A DNA stretch of 64,000 bases from Nitrospina sp052156635 (GCF_052156635.1 NZ_JBQKUO010000001.1:744001-808000); one strand, 5' to 3'. Shown: positions 52,278 to 63,880, counted from the first letter of the stretch. Numbers and translations are program-made. Notes: generated by a model from the letters alone, not told the origin.

Positions 52278-53231
52278 TTACGTTTCCTTCGCCAGCACAC
52301 TGTGACCGATGAGCGGGGAAAAATGTTCCGGCCAGGGCGCGGTGAGTTCCATCGCCCGGTCCGGTCCGTTGAACACCAGCCGATACGCGTGCAGGCCGTA
52401 CTCGTACGAGCCCTCGATCTTTTTGCCGTACACCCCGTCATTCAGAATCGGCAAGCCCACACTCGCCAGGTGCACGCGGATCTGGTTGGTGCGCCCGGTG
52501 TGGGGCACCGCACGGATCAGCGACACGCCTTCCTTCACCGCCAGGCATTCAAACACCGTGACCGCAGCCTTGGGGTTCCGGATGTCCGGTCCCACGCCGC
52601 GGGCCGAGCCCACCACCTTGCCCACCGGCAGGTCCACCACGAAACGCGGCGACTTCGGCTCCCCCGCCACCAGCGCCAGGTATTCCTTGTGCACACGGTT
52701 TTGGGTGAACTCCTGAGACAGTTTATACGCCGCTCCGCGCGTTTTGGCAAACACCACGAGCCCGGTGGTGGTGGCGTCCAGCCGTTGCACCGGGCGCGGC
52801 ACCTCGTCCGGATAGCGCTCGCGCAACAGCTCGGTCATGCTGTTCTGAAAATAACGGCCGCTGGGGTGCACGGGCAGCGGCGCCCCCTTGTTGAACGCGC
52901 GCAGATGCGCGTCTTCATAGACCACTTCCAGCTTGCGGTCGGCGGGCGGTTCCGTACGCACGCCCATGTTGGTGACGATGTAGTCGTGTTCCTTGAGCCG
53001 CGTGCCCAGTGCCACCGGCAGGCCGTTGACCGTGATGCGGCCTTTCACGATGCGCCGCTCCCATTCCTCACGCCCGAAGTACGGAAAGCGGTCGCAGAAA
53101 TACGCTTCGATGGTGTAACCGATGTAGCGGCCCGGCAGGTGACAAGCGTAGATCTGCTCCTGTGGCGGCGGCGTGTGCAGGCGGTTCATCGGGTTTCGAG
53201 CTTTGGGGGCGGAAGGAGACAGGGAGGGCAT
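52278..53231 (-). CDS. RluA-family RNA pseudouridine synthase
   Basis: 317 aa. N-terminal S4-like segment (WERRIVKGRITVNGLPVALG) then the catalytic domain with D152 in QRLDATTTGLVVFAKT (RLDxxTxG motif) and PHTGRTNQIRVHLASVGLPI. Modifies rRNA or tRNA uridines; target not assignable. GAGGGAT precedes the ATG. Ten bases after the AlgH gene. Confidence 0.92.
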   Translation of the reverse strand: MPSLSPSAPKARNPMNRLHTPPPQEQIYACHLPGRYIGYTIEAYFCDRFPYFGREEWERRIVKGRITVNGLPVALGTRLKEHDYIVTNMGVRTEPPADRKLEVVYEDAHLRAFNKGAPLPVHPSGRYFQNSMTELLRERYPDEVPRPVQRLDATTTGLVVFAKTRGAAYKLSQEFTQNRVHKEYLALVAGEPKSPRFVVDLPVGKVVGSARGVGPDIRNPKAAVTVFECLAVKEGVSLIRAVPHTGRTNQIRVHLASVGLPILNDGVYGKKIEGSYEYGLHAYRLVFNGPDRAMELTAPWPEHFSPLIGHSVLAKET

Positions 53232-53241
53232 GGGCGATCCC

Positions 53242-53808
53242 TCAGTTCATGCGCGGGTCCACCGGCGCTCTCAGAAGGTATTCGTATTCCTTGCCGAGCG
53301 ACTTCACCACCCGGCCCCATATGTTGCTTTCGGGGTCACCGAAAATATGGTCGTTTTTCGCGTCGCAGGTCAACCAGCTGCGGTGTTCCATTTCCCCGGC
53401 CAGCTGGCCGCTTCCCCAGCCGGAGTAACCGATGTAGAAGCGCAGGTTCTCCGCCGGGTTTTCCAGTTGACGGTACACCTTCTCCAGCGGTTCCCAGCTC
53501 ATGCCGAGGTGGATGTTGTCGCAGATGGGATCGAGCCCCTCCAGTGGAAGTTCCGAACGCACCAGGTAAAACACCTGCGACTGCGCCACCGGGCCGCCGA
53601 CAAACACTTCGTTGTCGTAGCCGGTCAGAAATTCCGCTTTCTGGAACAGTTCGGAAGCCATGAGCCCCGCCTTGCGGTTGACCACCAGGCCGAACGAGCC
53701 TTCCTCATTGTGATCGCACAACAGGACCACCGTGCGGGAGAAATTGGGGTCGCCCAGTACCGGGTTGGCGATCAGGAAGGTGCCCTTGCCGTAAGCGTCT
53801 TCGGACAT
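53242..53808 (-). CDS. YqgE/AlgH family protein
   Basis: 188 aa. GTFLIANPVLGDPNFSRTVV then LLCDHNEEGSFGLVVNRKAG are the diagnostic motifs, and the C-terminal GYSGWGSGQLAGEMEHRSW is conserved. Biochemical function unknown, implicated in alginate regulation in Pseudomonas. Between the LRR gene and the RluA gene on the same strand. Confidence 0.92.
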   Translation of the reverse strand: MSEDAYGKGTFLIANPVLGDPNFSRTVVLLCDHNEEGSFGLVVNRKAGLMASELFQKAEFLTGYDNEVFVGGPVAQSQVFYLVRSELPLEGLDPICDNIHLGMSWEPLEKVYRQLENPAENLRFYIGYSGWGSGQLAGEMEHRSWLTCDAKNDHIFGDPESNIWGRVVKSLGKEYEYLLRAPVDPRMN

Positions 53809-53838
53809 GAATTCACCTGAACGGGAATGAGCGTTCGG

Positions 53839-54459
53839 TTACAGGTTTACGGACTGGCACTTGCGGAACAACGGCCCATTGCGCGCGGCCTCGCGCCCTT
53901 CGATGGTGGTGAAGTTGTTGTCCATGGCAATGGACACCAGGCTCGGCAGTTTGGTGGAATTGGCCAGCGCGATCAGGCCCACATCGCCGATCTCGTTCTG
54001 CGCGAGATCCAGTTCCTCCAGCCGTTCCAGCTCGTTTTCCTCCGCCAGCACTTTTGCGCCCTCGTCGCGCAGGTAGTTGCGGTAGAGGTTGAGCGTCCTC
54101 AGTTTCTGGAACACCTTCGATTTGACGATGGCGCGGATGCCGTTGGCGCCGAGCTCGTTGCCGCCGAACTCGACCCAGTTGACCTTGGAAAACGCCTCGC
54201 ACTCGGAAACGAAATGCGCGCCCGCATCTCCGATCTTGTTGCCACCCAGGTTGAGACGCTTGACCTTGACGATGCGCGGGTCCTCGGCGATCACCTTGAT
54301 GCCGTTGACGCCGACGCAACAGCCGAACAGGTTGAGTTCCCGGCCGTCCTCGCTCAACTTGTCGCTCACCACCTTGGTCATGGCGTCGATCAGTTTCTGG
54401 CCGGTGTAGTTGCACGGTTCCGCCGTGTCGTAAATGCGGTATCCACTTAGTGAAGGCAT
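53839..54459 (-). CDS. Leucine-rich repeat (RI-like) protein
   Basis: 206 aa with about five leucine-rich repeats: VKRLNLGGNKIGDAGAHFVS, VNWVEFGGNELGANGIRAI, LRTLNLYRNYLRDEGAKVLA and LEELDLAQNEIGDVGLIALA. The ribonuclease-inhibitor type repeat suggests a protein-binding scaffold. No signal or membrane anchor. GAGGG lies four bases before the ATG. First of a minus-strand run algH, rluA, dusB. Confidence 0.85.
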   Translation of the reverse strand: MPSLSGYRIYDTAEPCNYTGQKLIDAMTKVVSDKLSEDGRELNLFGCCVGVNGIKVIAEDPRIVKVKRLNLGGNKIGDAGAHFVSECEAFSKVNWVEFGGNELGANGIRAIVKSKVFQKLRTLNLYRNYLRDEGAKVLAEENELERLEELDLAQNEIGDVGLIALANSTKLPSLVSIAMDNNFTTIEGREAARNGPLFRKCQSVNL

Positions 54460-54601
54460 GTTCCCTCGACCTGAAAATTCATCATTTCAAACTATAAACC
54501 TTGATTTAAGACCCCAATGCCTATACATTGGACGGAAACGATCCCGAATCCACAAAGCCTTTAAAATTGTCGGTTTAGTACCTCGACAGGCTATTATAAT
54601 G

Positions 54602-54629
54602 TTGACAGAAAATCAATATTATTTACAAT
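54602..54629 (+). promoter_or_regulatory. Sigma-70 promoter of hisI-hisG
   Basis: TTGACA (54602-54607), 16 bases, TACAAT (54624-54629). The start would be near 54636, about 19 bases before the hisI ATG, with GGGAG at 54643-54647 as ribosome site. Confidence 0.6.
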
Positions 54630-54654
54630 TCGCTGTTTTACCGGGAGTCCCTCA

Positions 54655-55026
54655 ATGAAGCTTGATTTTGACAAGATGGGCGGTCTTGTGCCCGCCATCA
54701 TTCAGGATGCCAAATCCGGCAAAGTGCTGATGCTCGCCTACATGAACCAGATTGCCTGGGAGAAAACGCTGGAAACCGGCAACGCCTGGTTCTACAGCCG
54801 CTCCCGCGACAAACAGTGGATGAAGGGCGAAGAAAGCGGAAACGTGCAGAAGGTGAAGGAAGTGTTCATCGACTGCGACGACGACACCGTCCTTTTGAAA
54901 GTGGAGCAGGTCGGCGAGGCCGCCTGCCACAAGGGTTACCAGAGCTGTTTCTTCCGCAAGCTGAACGGCGAGTTGACCACCGTCGAGGAAAAAGTCTTCG
55001 ACCCCGACAAAGTTTATAAAAAGTAA
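54655..55026 (+). CDS. hisI: Phosphoribosyl-AMP cyclohydrolase
   Basis: Third step of histidine synthesis. 123 aa, single-domain (no HisE fused). Metal-binding residues: C74 and D75-D77 in DCDDDTVLL, C91 and C98 in CHKGYQSCF. FYSRSRDKQWMKGEESGN is the substrate loop. Followed 32 bases later by hisG. Confidence 0.96.
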   Translation: MKLDFDKMGGLVPAIIQDAKSGKVLMLAYMNQIAWEKTLETGNAWFYSRSRDKQWMKGEESGNVQKVKEVFIDCDDDTVLLKVEQVGEAACHKGYQSCFFRKLNGELTTVEEKVFDPDKVYKK

Positions 55027-55058
55027 GAACCGCAACCTTATCAACCACAGGAAAGTGA

Positions 55059-55937
55059 ATGAGTGGAAACGTATTGAAACTGGGAATCCCCAAGGGCAGT
55101 TTGCAGGACGCCACCGCCGCCCTCTTTGAAAAAGCCGGGTGGAAAATCAAATTCAGCAGCCGTTCCTACTACCCCACCATCGATGACGATGAAATCGAGT
55201 GCCTGCTGATCCGCGCGCAGGAAATCGCGCGCTACGTCGCTGACGGCGTGCTGGACGCGGGCCTGACGGGCAAGGACTGGGTGCAGGAAAACCGCGTCGA
55301 GGTCGAGGAGATCGCCGACCTCGTTTACTCGAAAACATCGGACCGGCCGGTGCGCTGGGTGATCGCCGTGCCCAACGATTCCCCCATCAACAATGTCAAG
55401 GACCTGCAGGGCAAACGCATCGCCACCGAAGCGGTCAACATGACCGTCGATTACCTGAAACAGCACGGCGTCACCGCCTCGGTCGAGTTTTCCTGGGGCG
55501 CGACGGAAGTCAAACCGCCGAAACTCGCCGACGCCATCGTTGAAATCACTGAGACCGGCAGTTCGCTCCGCGCCAACAACCTGCGCATCATCGACACCAT
55601 CATGGAGTCGAACACCAAGTTCATCATGAACAAGAACTCCTTCAAGGACGAATGGAAGCGCACCAAGGTGGAGCGCATCGTGCTGATGCTGAAAGGCGCG
55701 ATGGCCGCCAACCGCAAGGTCGGCATCATGATGAACGTGCCGCGCAAATCGATGGAGGCGATCATGAAAATCCTGCCTCCCAACACCAAGCCGACCATCT
55801 CCAGCCTGACCGACGACGCCTGGGCCGACCTGATGGTCATCCTGGAAGAAAAACTGGTGCGCGAGATCGTGCCGGATCTCAAAAAGGCGGGGGCGGAAGA
55901 CATCGTCGAGTTCCCGCTCAACAAAATCATCCACTGA
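55059..55937 (+). CDS. hisG: ATP phosphoribosyltransferase (long form)
   Basis: First step of histidine synthesis, feedback inhibited by histidine. 292 aa, the long form carrying the C-terminal regulatory domain (VPRKSMEAIMKILPPNTKPT). The N-terminal part has LGIPKGSLQDATAALFEKAG and GLTGKDWVQEN. Preceded by AGGAAAG. Part of a split his locus; other his genes are absent from the window. Confidence 0.96.
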   Translation: MSGNVLKLGIPKGSLQDATAALFEKAGWKIKFSSRSYYPTIDDDEIECLLIRAQEIARYVADGVLDAGLTGKDWVQENRVEVEEIADLVYSKTSDRPVRWVIAVPNDSPINNVKDLQGKRIATEAVNMTVDYLKQHGVTASVEFSWGATEVKPPKLADAIVEITETGSSLRANNLRIIDTIMESNTKFIMNKNSFKDEWKRTKVERIVLMLKGAMAANRKVGIMMNVPRKSMEAIMKILPPNTKPTISSLTDDAWADLMVILEEKLVREIVPDLKKAGAEDIVEFPLNKIIH

Positions 55938-55949
55938 ACCGGAAATCCA

Positions 55950-57254
55950 TTGGCCAGGGACGAAGAACGACAGGAAGCGGATTCCGAATCCACGGAATCC
56001 CGGTCCCAACCGCCGGAGGTACCTGAGGGCCAGGCGGACTCTCCGCCCGTGGAACCCGCGGGTGAAAACGAAGTTGCCGACACAACCGCCTCCGACAGCG
56101 AAAAACCGGAAAGCGAAGATCCTTTCACCGATTCCGGTGACGCGCCTGAAGGGGAATCCTCCAAGGCGGAATCCCAAGACACTCCTTCGGGGGAAGAAAC
56201 CAAACCCGAGGACACTCCTCCCCAAAAAGCCAAATCCAAAGGCACGGGCAAGATCTGGTTCGTGCTCCTGCTGATCCTCGCCGCGGGCGGGTATTTCGGA
56301 TGGAAGGGATTCCTCATGCTTCGCGGCCACCAGGGATCGCTCGCCTCCCTCAACCAGCAGTCCAACCAACTGGGACAAGACATCCAGAAACTTCGGGAGC
56401 TGGTAAACCAACTGCCCCAGAAAAATGCGGCGCAATTGGAGCAGTTGATCGCCCGGTTTGAGGAAACGCAAGCGCGCATCGAGGATACACAATCGCGGAT
56501 CGACGAAAACAACGAAGCCCAGCGCGCCGCTCTGGAGGCGTTGCAAAGGGAAGTCGATCAGCTGAAAGAGGGCGTGCGCATTGGCACCATCCAACTGCAA
56601 TCCACGGAAGAAGTGCCCGGTGCGGAAGGAGAACTGGAACCGGTGGCGGGGGAAGTGGTGAAGCCACCGCAAGAGGAGCCTGCGGAAGAAACGCCTGCCG
56701 GGGAAACGGAGGAAGCTTCCGCGGAAGAGCCGGTCGCGGATGAAGAGACGCCGGTAGAAGAACCGGGCGAAGCGGCCGCTGAAGAAACCACCCCCGTAGA
56801 AACGGAAGAAACAACCGAAGAGACCGCCCTGAAGGAAACCGAAACCGGTTCCGTAGAACCCATGGATCAGGTCACGCCCGGTACACCGGAAATGACGGAA
56901 ACCGAAGAAGAGCTGTCGCAGGAAGAAAGCACCGAATCTTCGGCTGAGGAAACTCCGGGCGAAGAAACCGCCCCGGAAATGGAAGAAGAACCGGTCGCGG
57001 AAGAGACCGCCATGCAGGAACCGGAGCCCCAACCGGAACCGACGCCTTCCGTCGAGACCGCCGAAGCGCCACCGCAACCGGAAGTCTCCCAGCAACCCGA
57101 ACCGACGCAGCCGCCGGAAACGCCGCACGGTCCCAAGCGCAGTGAAGAAGCGCAGAGTTATATTGACTTCGTGGAAGACTCCGCCGCCAAAGCATGGGGA
57201 TGGGTCCAGGAAGGTTCGAAAAAATTGTGGGATTCCATCAAAGAAAAGTTCTGA
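55950..57254 (+). CDS. Acidic, low-complexity single-pass membrane protein
   Basis: 434 aa starting at TTG (55950) six bases after GGAAA. N-terminal ~100 residues are acidic/proline-rich; a single helix (IWFVLLLILAAGGYFGWKGF, about residues 102-121) is followed by a coiled coil (LNQQSNQLGQDIQKLRELVN, and FEETQARIEDTQSRIDEN). The long remainder is Glu/Thr/Pro-rich with a C-terminal amphipathic patch. Function unknown; topology suggests a spacer or scaffold. Twelve bases after hisG, so likely co-transcribed. Confidence 0.7.
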   Translation: MARDEERQEADSESTESRSQPPEVPEGQADSPPVEPAGENEVADTTASDSEKPESEDPFTDSGDAPEGESSKAESQDTPSGEETKPEDTPPQKAKSKGTGKIWFVLLLILAAGGYFGWKGFLMLRGHQGSLASLNQQSNQLGQDIQKLRELVNQLPQKNAAQLEQLIARFEETQARIEDTQSRIDENNEAQRAALEALQREVDQLKEGVRIGTIQLQSTEEVPGAEGELEPVAGEVVKPPQEEPAEETPAGETEEASAEEPVADEETPVEEPGEAAAEETTPVETEETTEETALKETETGSVEPMDQVTPGTPEMTETEEELSQEESTESSAEETPGEETAPEMEEEPVAEETAMQEPEPQPEPTPSVETAEAPPQPEVSQQPEPTQPPETPHGPKRSEEAQSYIDFVEDSAAKAWGWVQEGSKKLWDSIKEKF

Positions 57255-57291
57255 TCCGCCAGACCCCCGCTCCCCGAATAGAATATCCCGC

Positions 57292-58104
57292 TTAAACCGA
57301 AGCCCACTCCAATTCAGGACGCACGTTCAGGATTTTTTTCTGGAAACACAAATCGCGGAACAGGGTGAGTCCCGCCACTTCCTCCTCGCCCAGCGTGTAT
57401 AGAATCTTGTTCTCCAGGTAATCCCGCACCACGCTTTCATCGAGTCCGGTCTTCTCCACCTGATCCGCCACGATCGCATCCATCGCGGCACGGCCCTGCG
57501 CCGGGGCATCGGCGACGGCCTTGAGCCTTTCGGGTGTGAGCGTCACTTCGCGCCGCACCGCCACCACCGCATGCACGAAGGCGCGTCCGGTCTGCTCCCA
57601 CCAGCGCTGGCTGAGGTCGATCACCGTCCATCCTTCGTTGTTGGTGCGGGCGGAGAAACCCTGGTCGCCGATCACCAGGGCCGCGTCGCAGGTGCGCATC
57701 ATGTGCTCGAGGTCCGGGTGCGTGCGCGAGTACTGCACCTCCGGCGGGAACACATCCTCAAACAGAATGCGAAGCAGCGTTGCCGACGTGCGCGACCGTT
57801 CATCGAGCGCCACCGTGCGCACCGATTCGATCTCCCCGCGCGTGACAAGAAGCACCGTGTCCACCGCACCCCGCGAGGCGATGCAGGCGCCGGGAACGAG
57901 GCGGTATTGGTCGGTGTGGCTGAGGTACTCGATCGACGGAATCATGGCGAGATCGAGTTCTCCGGCATGCAGACGGTCCGCCAGGCGGGCGGGCACGTCT
58001 TTGACGATCTCGAAGCCCGCTTCCCGTGCGGTGCCTTCCAGCGGCACGAGGAGCGGTTGCGCGTTCAGGAAATCGTGAAACCCGAATTTCAAAGGTGAAG
58101 ACAT
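57292..58104 (-). CDS. mqnA: Chorismate dehydratase MqnA (futalosine pathway), likely
   Basis: 270 aa periplasmic-binding-fold enzyme. KFGFHDFLNAQPLLVPLEG then AGELDLAMIPSIEYLSHTDQ and CIASRGAVDTVLLVTRGEIE fit MqnA, which converts chorismate to 3-enolpyruvyl-benzoate on the way to menaquinone; MqnD is a sister family, so confidence is moderate. The other mqn genes are not nearby. Convergent with the acidic protein gene. Confidence 0.8.
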   Translation of the reverse strand: MSSPLKFGFHDFLNAQPLLVPLEGTAREAGFEIVKDVPARLADRLHAGELDLAMIPSIEYLSHTDQYRLVPGACIASRGAVDTVLLVTRGEIESVRTVALDERSRTSATLLRILFEDVFPPEVQYSRTHPDLEHMMRTCDAALVIGDQGFSARTNNEGWTVIDLSQRWWEQTGRAFVHAVVAVRREVTLTPERLKAVADAPAQGRAAMDAIVADQVEKTGLDESVVRDYLENKILYTLGEEEVAGLTLFRDLCFQKKILNVRPELEWASV

Positions 58105-58185
58105 GGCTTAGAGGGAAACGGCGGCAAAAAGAAACCAGGCAGGGTAAAAGGAACCATGGGAGAAGGTTCCCACCGGGTGCCAATA

Positions 58186-58310
58186 CAATCCATTGCCTCC
58201 GGCCGCAGTCCGCCGGGTAGGACGCGAAGGCAATAGAACGTATTTGGAACGCGCTCTCAGATCATCGTTCGCCCACATGGTATTAGCCATCTGCTTTCGG
58301 ACGCAGTCCG
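58186..58310 (-). repeat. Dispersed intergenic repeat, copy G
   Basis: On the minus strand: CGGACTGCGTCCG, AAAGCAGATGGCTAATACC, GGGCGAACGATGATC, GAGCGCGTTCCAAATACG and ATTGCCTTCGCG. It directly follows the hppA terminator tract. The first mini-hairpin (CGGGCGTGGCCCG) is missing. Confidence 0.6.
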
Positions 58311-58344
58311 AAAAAAAACCGGGATGGGCGAACCCATCCCGGTT
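58311..58344 (-). terminator. Perfect intrinsic terminator of hppA operon
   Basis: A perfect 12-base stem (AACCGGGATGGG/CCCATCCCGGTT) with a CGAA tetraloop is followed on the minus strand by eight T residues. It lies 24 bases after the hppA stop. Confidence 0.9.
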
Positions 58345-58368
58345 TGAAGTCGATCAAAGTATAACGCC

Positions 58369-60440
<2,072 letters not shown>

Positions 60441-60444
<4 letters not shown>

Positions 60445-61010
60445 TCCGTATTTTCCTCCGTCGTTTGATTGGCTTGCGTTTCGATTTCCGTGAGAATCGC
60501 TTCCACTCTTTCCACCGCTTCTTCAATCATGTGGTTGAGTGGCTCCATTTCCCCCTCAGAAAACGGAGAGAGGACGTAATCCACGATTTCATGTTTGTTA
60601 TCGGGTCGGCCGATGCCCACCCGGATGCGGCCGAAGCGGTCGGTCGCCAACCGCTCGATGCAGGACAGAACGCCTTTTTGTCCGGCATCGCCACCCTGAA
60701 ACTTGCGTTTGATTTTGCCCAGCACCAGGTCGATGTCGTCGTGAACAACGACCATGCGTTCCGGCGGGATGTTCCAGGCATTGAGGAGCGCCTGTGCGGC
60801 ACGGCCGCTTTCGTTCATGTAGGTCATGGGTTTGGCGATGACCACCGGACGCCCCTCGATCTTTCCCTGTCCGTACAGGGAACGGTGCTTGTGCTGGTTG
60901 AGTGGAATGCGGTGCTTCTCCGCCAGGTTGTCCACCACCATGAACCCCACGTTGTGCCGCGTCAGTTCGTACTGCGGCCCGGGGTTGCCCAACCCAAGAA
61001 TCAGATACAC
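60441..61010 (-). CDS. pth: Peptidyl-tRNA hydrolase
   Basis: Recycles peptidyl-tRNA dropped by ribosomes. 189 aa. LGLGNPGPQYELTRHNVGFM is the N-terminal signature with catalytic His and Asn; VVIAKPMTYMNESGRAAQAL and HDDIDLVLGKIKRKFQGG follow. Located after rplY, overlapping hppA by four bases. Confidence 0.97.
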
Positions 61011-61033
61011 AACGTCTCAAGAATGTGACGAAG

Positions 61034-61690
61034 TCACGAGTCGGATTTACCGCCTTCACCCTCATCGGCGGCCTTTTCACCTGCTTCGGCCTCTTCACCC
61101 ACCAGGGCTTCCTCGCCTTCCGGAGCCTCGACCTCTTCCTTGACCTCGTGGATGGAGACCACCGCTTCTTCCGGGTCGTCAATCACCTCGATGCCCGCAG
61201 GCAGGGGGAGGTCGGACACATGCACGACCTGGTCCATTTCCACTTTGGTCATGTCCACCTTGATGTCGTGCGGAATGTCGCCCGGCAGACAGCGGATGTG
61301 CAACTCGTCCAGCGACTGCTCAACGATGCCGCCCAGTTTTTCCGCAGGCGATTTGCCGTCGAGCAGGATCGGAACGACGGTTTTGATTTTCTCCGTCATG
61401 TCCACTTCGTAGAAGTCCACGTGTTCCCAGCCCTCACGGATGGGGTGGCTCTGGTGGTCCTTCACGATCACCGTGCGCTTCGGCACGGAGTCGGACTCCA
61501 CGGACAGGTTGATGAGCGTGTTGATGCCGTATGCTTCGATCAGCTTGCGCAGGTCCTTGTGGTTGACGGTGATCGAGACCGGGTCCTGCTGACCGTAAAT
61601 GATGCCGGGCAGAAAGCCTTCCGCACGCAAACGGCGATTGGCGGCACTGCCGCGTTGTTCCCTGATGGTGCCTTTCAGATCTTTTGACAT
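61034..61690 (-). CDS. rplY: 50S ribosomal protein L25/Ctc
   Basis: 218 aa, the long Ctc/TL5 type with an N-terminal 5S rRNA-binding L25 domain (REQRGSAANRRLRAEGFLPG then IIYGQQDPVSI) and a C-terminal beta domain, ending in an acidic tail (KEEVEAPEGEEALVGEEAEA). Two bases after the prs stop. Standard synteny with pth. Confidence 0.96.
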   Translation of the reverse strand: MSKDLKGTIREQRGSAANRRLRAEGFLPGIIYGQQDPVSITVNHKDLRKLIEAYGINTLINLSVESDSVPKRTVIVKDHQSHPIREGWEHVDFYEVDMTEKIKTVVPILLDGKSPAEKLGGIVEQSLDELHIRCLPGDIPHDIKVDMTKVEMDQVVHVSDLPLPAGIEVIDDPEEAVVSIHEVKEEVEAPEGEEALVGEEAEAGEKAADEGEGGKSDS

Positions 61691-61692
61691 GA

Positions 61693-62655
61693 CTACAAAT
61701 TATCCTCCGCATCGAACAGCGAACTGATCGATGACTCACTGTGAATCCGCAAAATGGCCTCACCCAGCAGGGAGGCAACGGACAGAATCTTGATTTTGTC
61801 GATCGATTTCAAATCATCCCGCAACGGAATCGTGTTGGTGGCGATGACGGACTTGATGGGCGATTCACGGATGCGGTCCCCGGCCGGCCCGGAAAGAACG
61901 GCATGGGTGCAGCAGGCGTGCACTTCCGCCGCACCCGCTTCCAGCAACGCGTTGGTCGCCTCCATCAACGTGCCCGCGGTGTCGATCATGTCGTCCACGA
62001 TGATGGCGACCTTGCCGCGGACATCGCCAATGATGTGCATGGCTTTGGCCACGTTGATCCCGTCCCGGCGCTTGTCGATGATGGCCAGAGAAGAACCGAG
62101 GCGCTTGGCATACGCCCGCGCCCGTTCCACACCGCCCGCATCCGGGGAAATCACGACAATATTGGGCAATTTAAGGCTTTTAATGTAACTGATAAGGACA
62201 TTGACTGCAAATAAATGATCGACGGGAATGTTGAAAAATCCCTGGATCTGCCCGGCATGGAGATCGATGGTCAGCACCCGGTCGCAGCCGGCGATGTGCA
62301 CGAGATCGGCAACCAGCTTCGAGGTGATCGGCACGCGGGGCTCGCATTTGCGGTCCTGGCGGGCGTAACCGTAGTAGGGGATGACCGCGGTGATCCGCTT
62401 CGCAGAGGAGCGGTTGAGCGCATCGATCATGATGAGCAACTCCATCAGGTTGGTGTTGCCCGGCGAGCAGGTGGGCTGGATGACAAACACGTCGCCGCCC
62501 CGGACGTTTTCCTCGATGCGAACATAGATTTCGCCGTCGGAAAAATCCTTGATCACGGTCCTGCCCAACTCGATATTCATGTACTGGCAGATCTCGTGTG
62601 CCAGATCCGTGTTGGCCCGGCCGGAGAACACCCGCACTCTTCCGTTATCACTCAT
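61693..62655 (-). CDS. prs: Ribose-phosphate pyrophosphokinase
   Basis: Makes PRPP from ribose 5-phosphate and ATP, the precursor for apt, hisG and nucleotide synthesis. 320 aa. GYARQDRKCEPRVPITSKLV and the PRPP-binding VAIIVDDMIDTAGTLMEA are present, as is the N-terminal FSGRANTDLAHEICQYMNIE. First protein gene after tRNA-Gln in the same direction. Confidence 0.97.
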   Translation of the reverse strand: MSDNGRVRVFSGRANTDLAHEICQYMNIELGRTVIKDFSDGEIYVRIEENVRGGDVFVIQPTCSPGNTNLMELLIMIDALNRSSAKRITAVIPYYGYARQDRKCEPRVPITSKLVADLVHIAGCDRVLTIDLHAGQIQGFFNIPVDHLFAVNVLISYIKSLKLPNIVVISPDAGGVERARAYAKRLGSSLAIIDKRRDGINVAKAMHIIGDVRGKVAIIVDDMIDTAGTLMEATNALLEAGAAEVHACCTHAVLSGPAGDRIRESPIKSVIATNTIPLRDDLKSIDKIKILSVASLLGEAILRIHSESSISSLFDAEDNL

Positions 62656-62688
62656 GCCTGTATCGGTCCCTGTCCTTGGAAACAGTGG

Positions 62689-62765
62689 TGGCTGGGGCGG
62701 GAGGATTCGAACCTCCGAATGCAGGATCCAAAATCCTGTGTCTTAGACCACTTGACGACGCCCCA
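62689..62765 (-). tRNA. tRNA-Gln (anticodon TTG)
   Basis: Starts TGGGGCGTCGTCAAGTGGTC on the minus strand. Anticodon stem CAGGA/TCCTG with loop TTTTGGA gives anticodon TTG. T-arm GGAGGTTCGAATCCTCC. Seven-base acceptor stem closing in CGCCCCA, discriminator G and encoded CCA (62689-62691). It lies between ispE and prs, as in other proteobacteria. Confidence 0.96.
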
Positions 62766-62966
62766 AAAATTCGTTCAACCTGAAATCTGGTTTTCGCGCT
62801 CCTCTTCCCTCACGCAAAAAGCTGTGTGCACCCCGCCGAAACAGTCCGGCCCCCCGCATTCGCCTTGGTTGTCCGGTGAAATTTAAATTATGACAATATG
62901 GGCAGGAGATATTGAGCCCGGGTTCGACTGGGGCTTCCCGCAGGTTGGCGTTCGGTCCTCTGCCTG

Positions 62967-63866
62967 TCAGGGATAATCGAGCATCTCTTCAGGCAGGAAC
63001 TCCGCGAACCGGGAAACCGTCTCGGTCACAAAGACGTCCCAATCGGTTGCCTGAAGACGGGCAAAGGCCTGCTCAGCCTGCTCCCGGCGGGTGAAAACGC
63101 CGAACACGGCGGAACCGCTGCCGGAGAGGAGCACCCCCTCCGCATCGAGCGCACTCAACGCGTCCCGGGCCTGCTTGACGACCGGAAACCGTTCTAAAAC
63201 ATAGGGTTCCAAGTCATTGTGGAGATGGGCGGCCAGACCGGCGACATCCGATCGAGAAAAAAATTTTTGCAAAATACTAATCGTTTTCGGGGGGGTTGTC
63301 AATTCTAAATTCAGGCCGCGATAGACCTCTCCGGTGGGCACCAGCAGACGCGGAAAAATAATGACAATGTGCATTTTTTCAGAGGGTTCCAAAGGCTCGA
63401 GCACCTCCCCCCGGCCGCGCCCGACGGCCTGCGGCGCAGACAGGAAAAACGGAATATCTGAGCCCAAACGGGCAGCAAATTCATGGAGCGCGGACCGGTC
63501 CAGTTTGAGGTCCCAGAGCCGGTTTAGAGCCCACAACACGTACGCCGCGTTGCCGCTGCCGCCGCCCAGACCGGCGCCGGCTGGGATGTGTTTTTTCAAA
63601 AGGATACGGCACCCGCGCCCTGCTGCGGCAGGAACCGAGTCGCGCAACATCTCCGCCGCCCGCACCACCAGGTTGCTGCCGTCGGTGGGAATGCCGGGGG
63701 CGTCGCAATCGAGTGAAACGCCCTCATCCTGCGATTCCAGTTCGATGTGGTCGTACAGGCTCACCATCTGAAACAGGGTTTCGAGTTCGTGGAAGCCGTC
63801 GTCGCGCTTGCCCAGAACGAACAGGCCGAGGTTGATCTTTGCGGGTGTGCGGAATTTCAGTTTCAT
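62967..63866 (-). CDS. ispE: 4-diphosphocytidyl-2-C-methyl-D-erythritol kinase
   Basis: GHMP kinase of the MEP isoprenoid pathway. 299 aa. FRTPAKINLGLFVLGKRDDG is the N-terminal motif and PAGAGLGGGSGNAAYVLWAL the ATP-binding loop; LSGSGSAVFGVF is motif 3. Upstream of tRNA-Gln and prs on the same strand. Confidence 0.96.
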   Translation of the reverse strand: MKLKFRTPAKINLGLFVLGKRDDGFHELETLFQMVSLYDHIELESQDEGVSLDCDAPGIPTDGSNLVVRAAEMLRDSVPAAAGRGCRILLKKHIPAGAGLGGGSGNAAYVLWALNRLWDLKLDRSALHEFAARLGSDIPFFLSAPQAVGRGRGEVLEPLEPSEKMHIVIIFPRLLVPTGEVYRGLNLELTTPPKTISILQKFFSRSDVAGLAAHLHNDLEPYVLERFPVVKQARDALSALDAEGVLLSGSGSAVFGVFTRREQAEQAFARLQATDWDVFVTETVSRFAEFLPEEMLDYP

Positions 63867-63880
63867 GGAACGTTTTCGGG

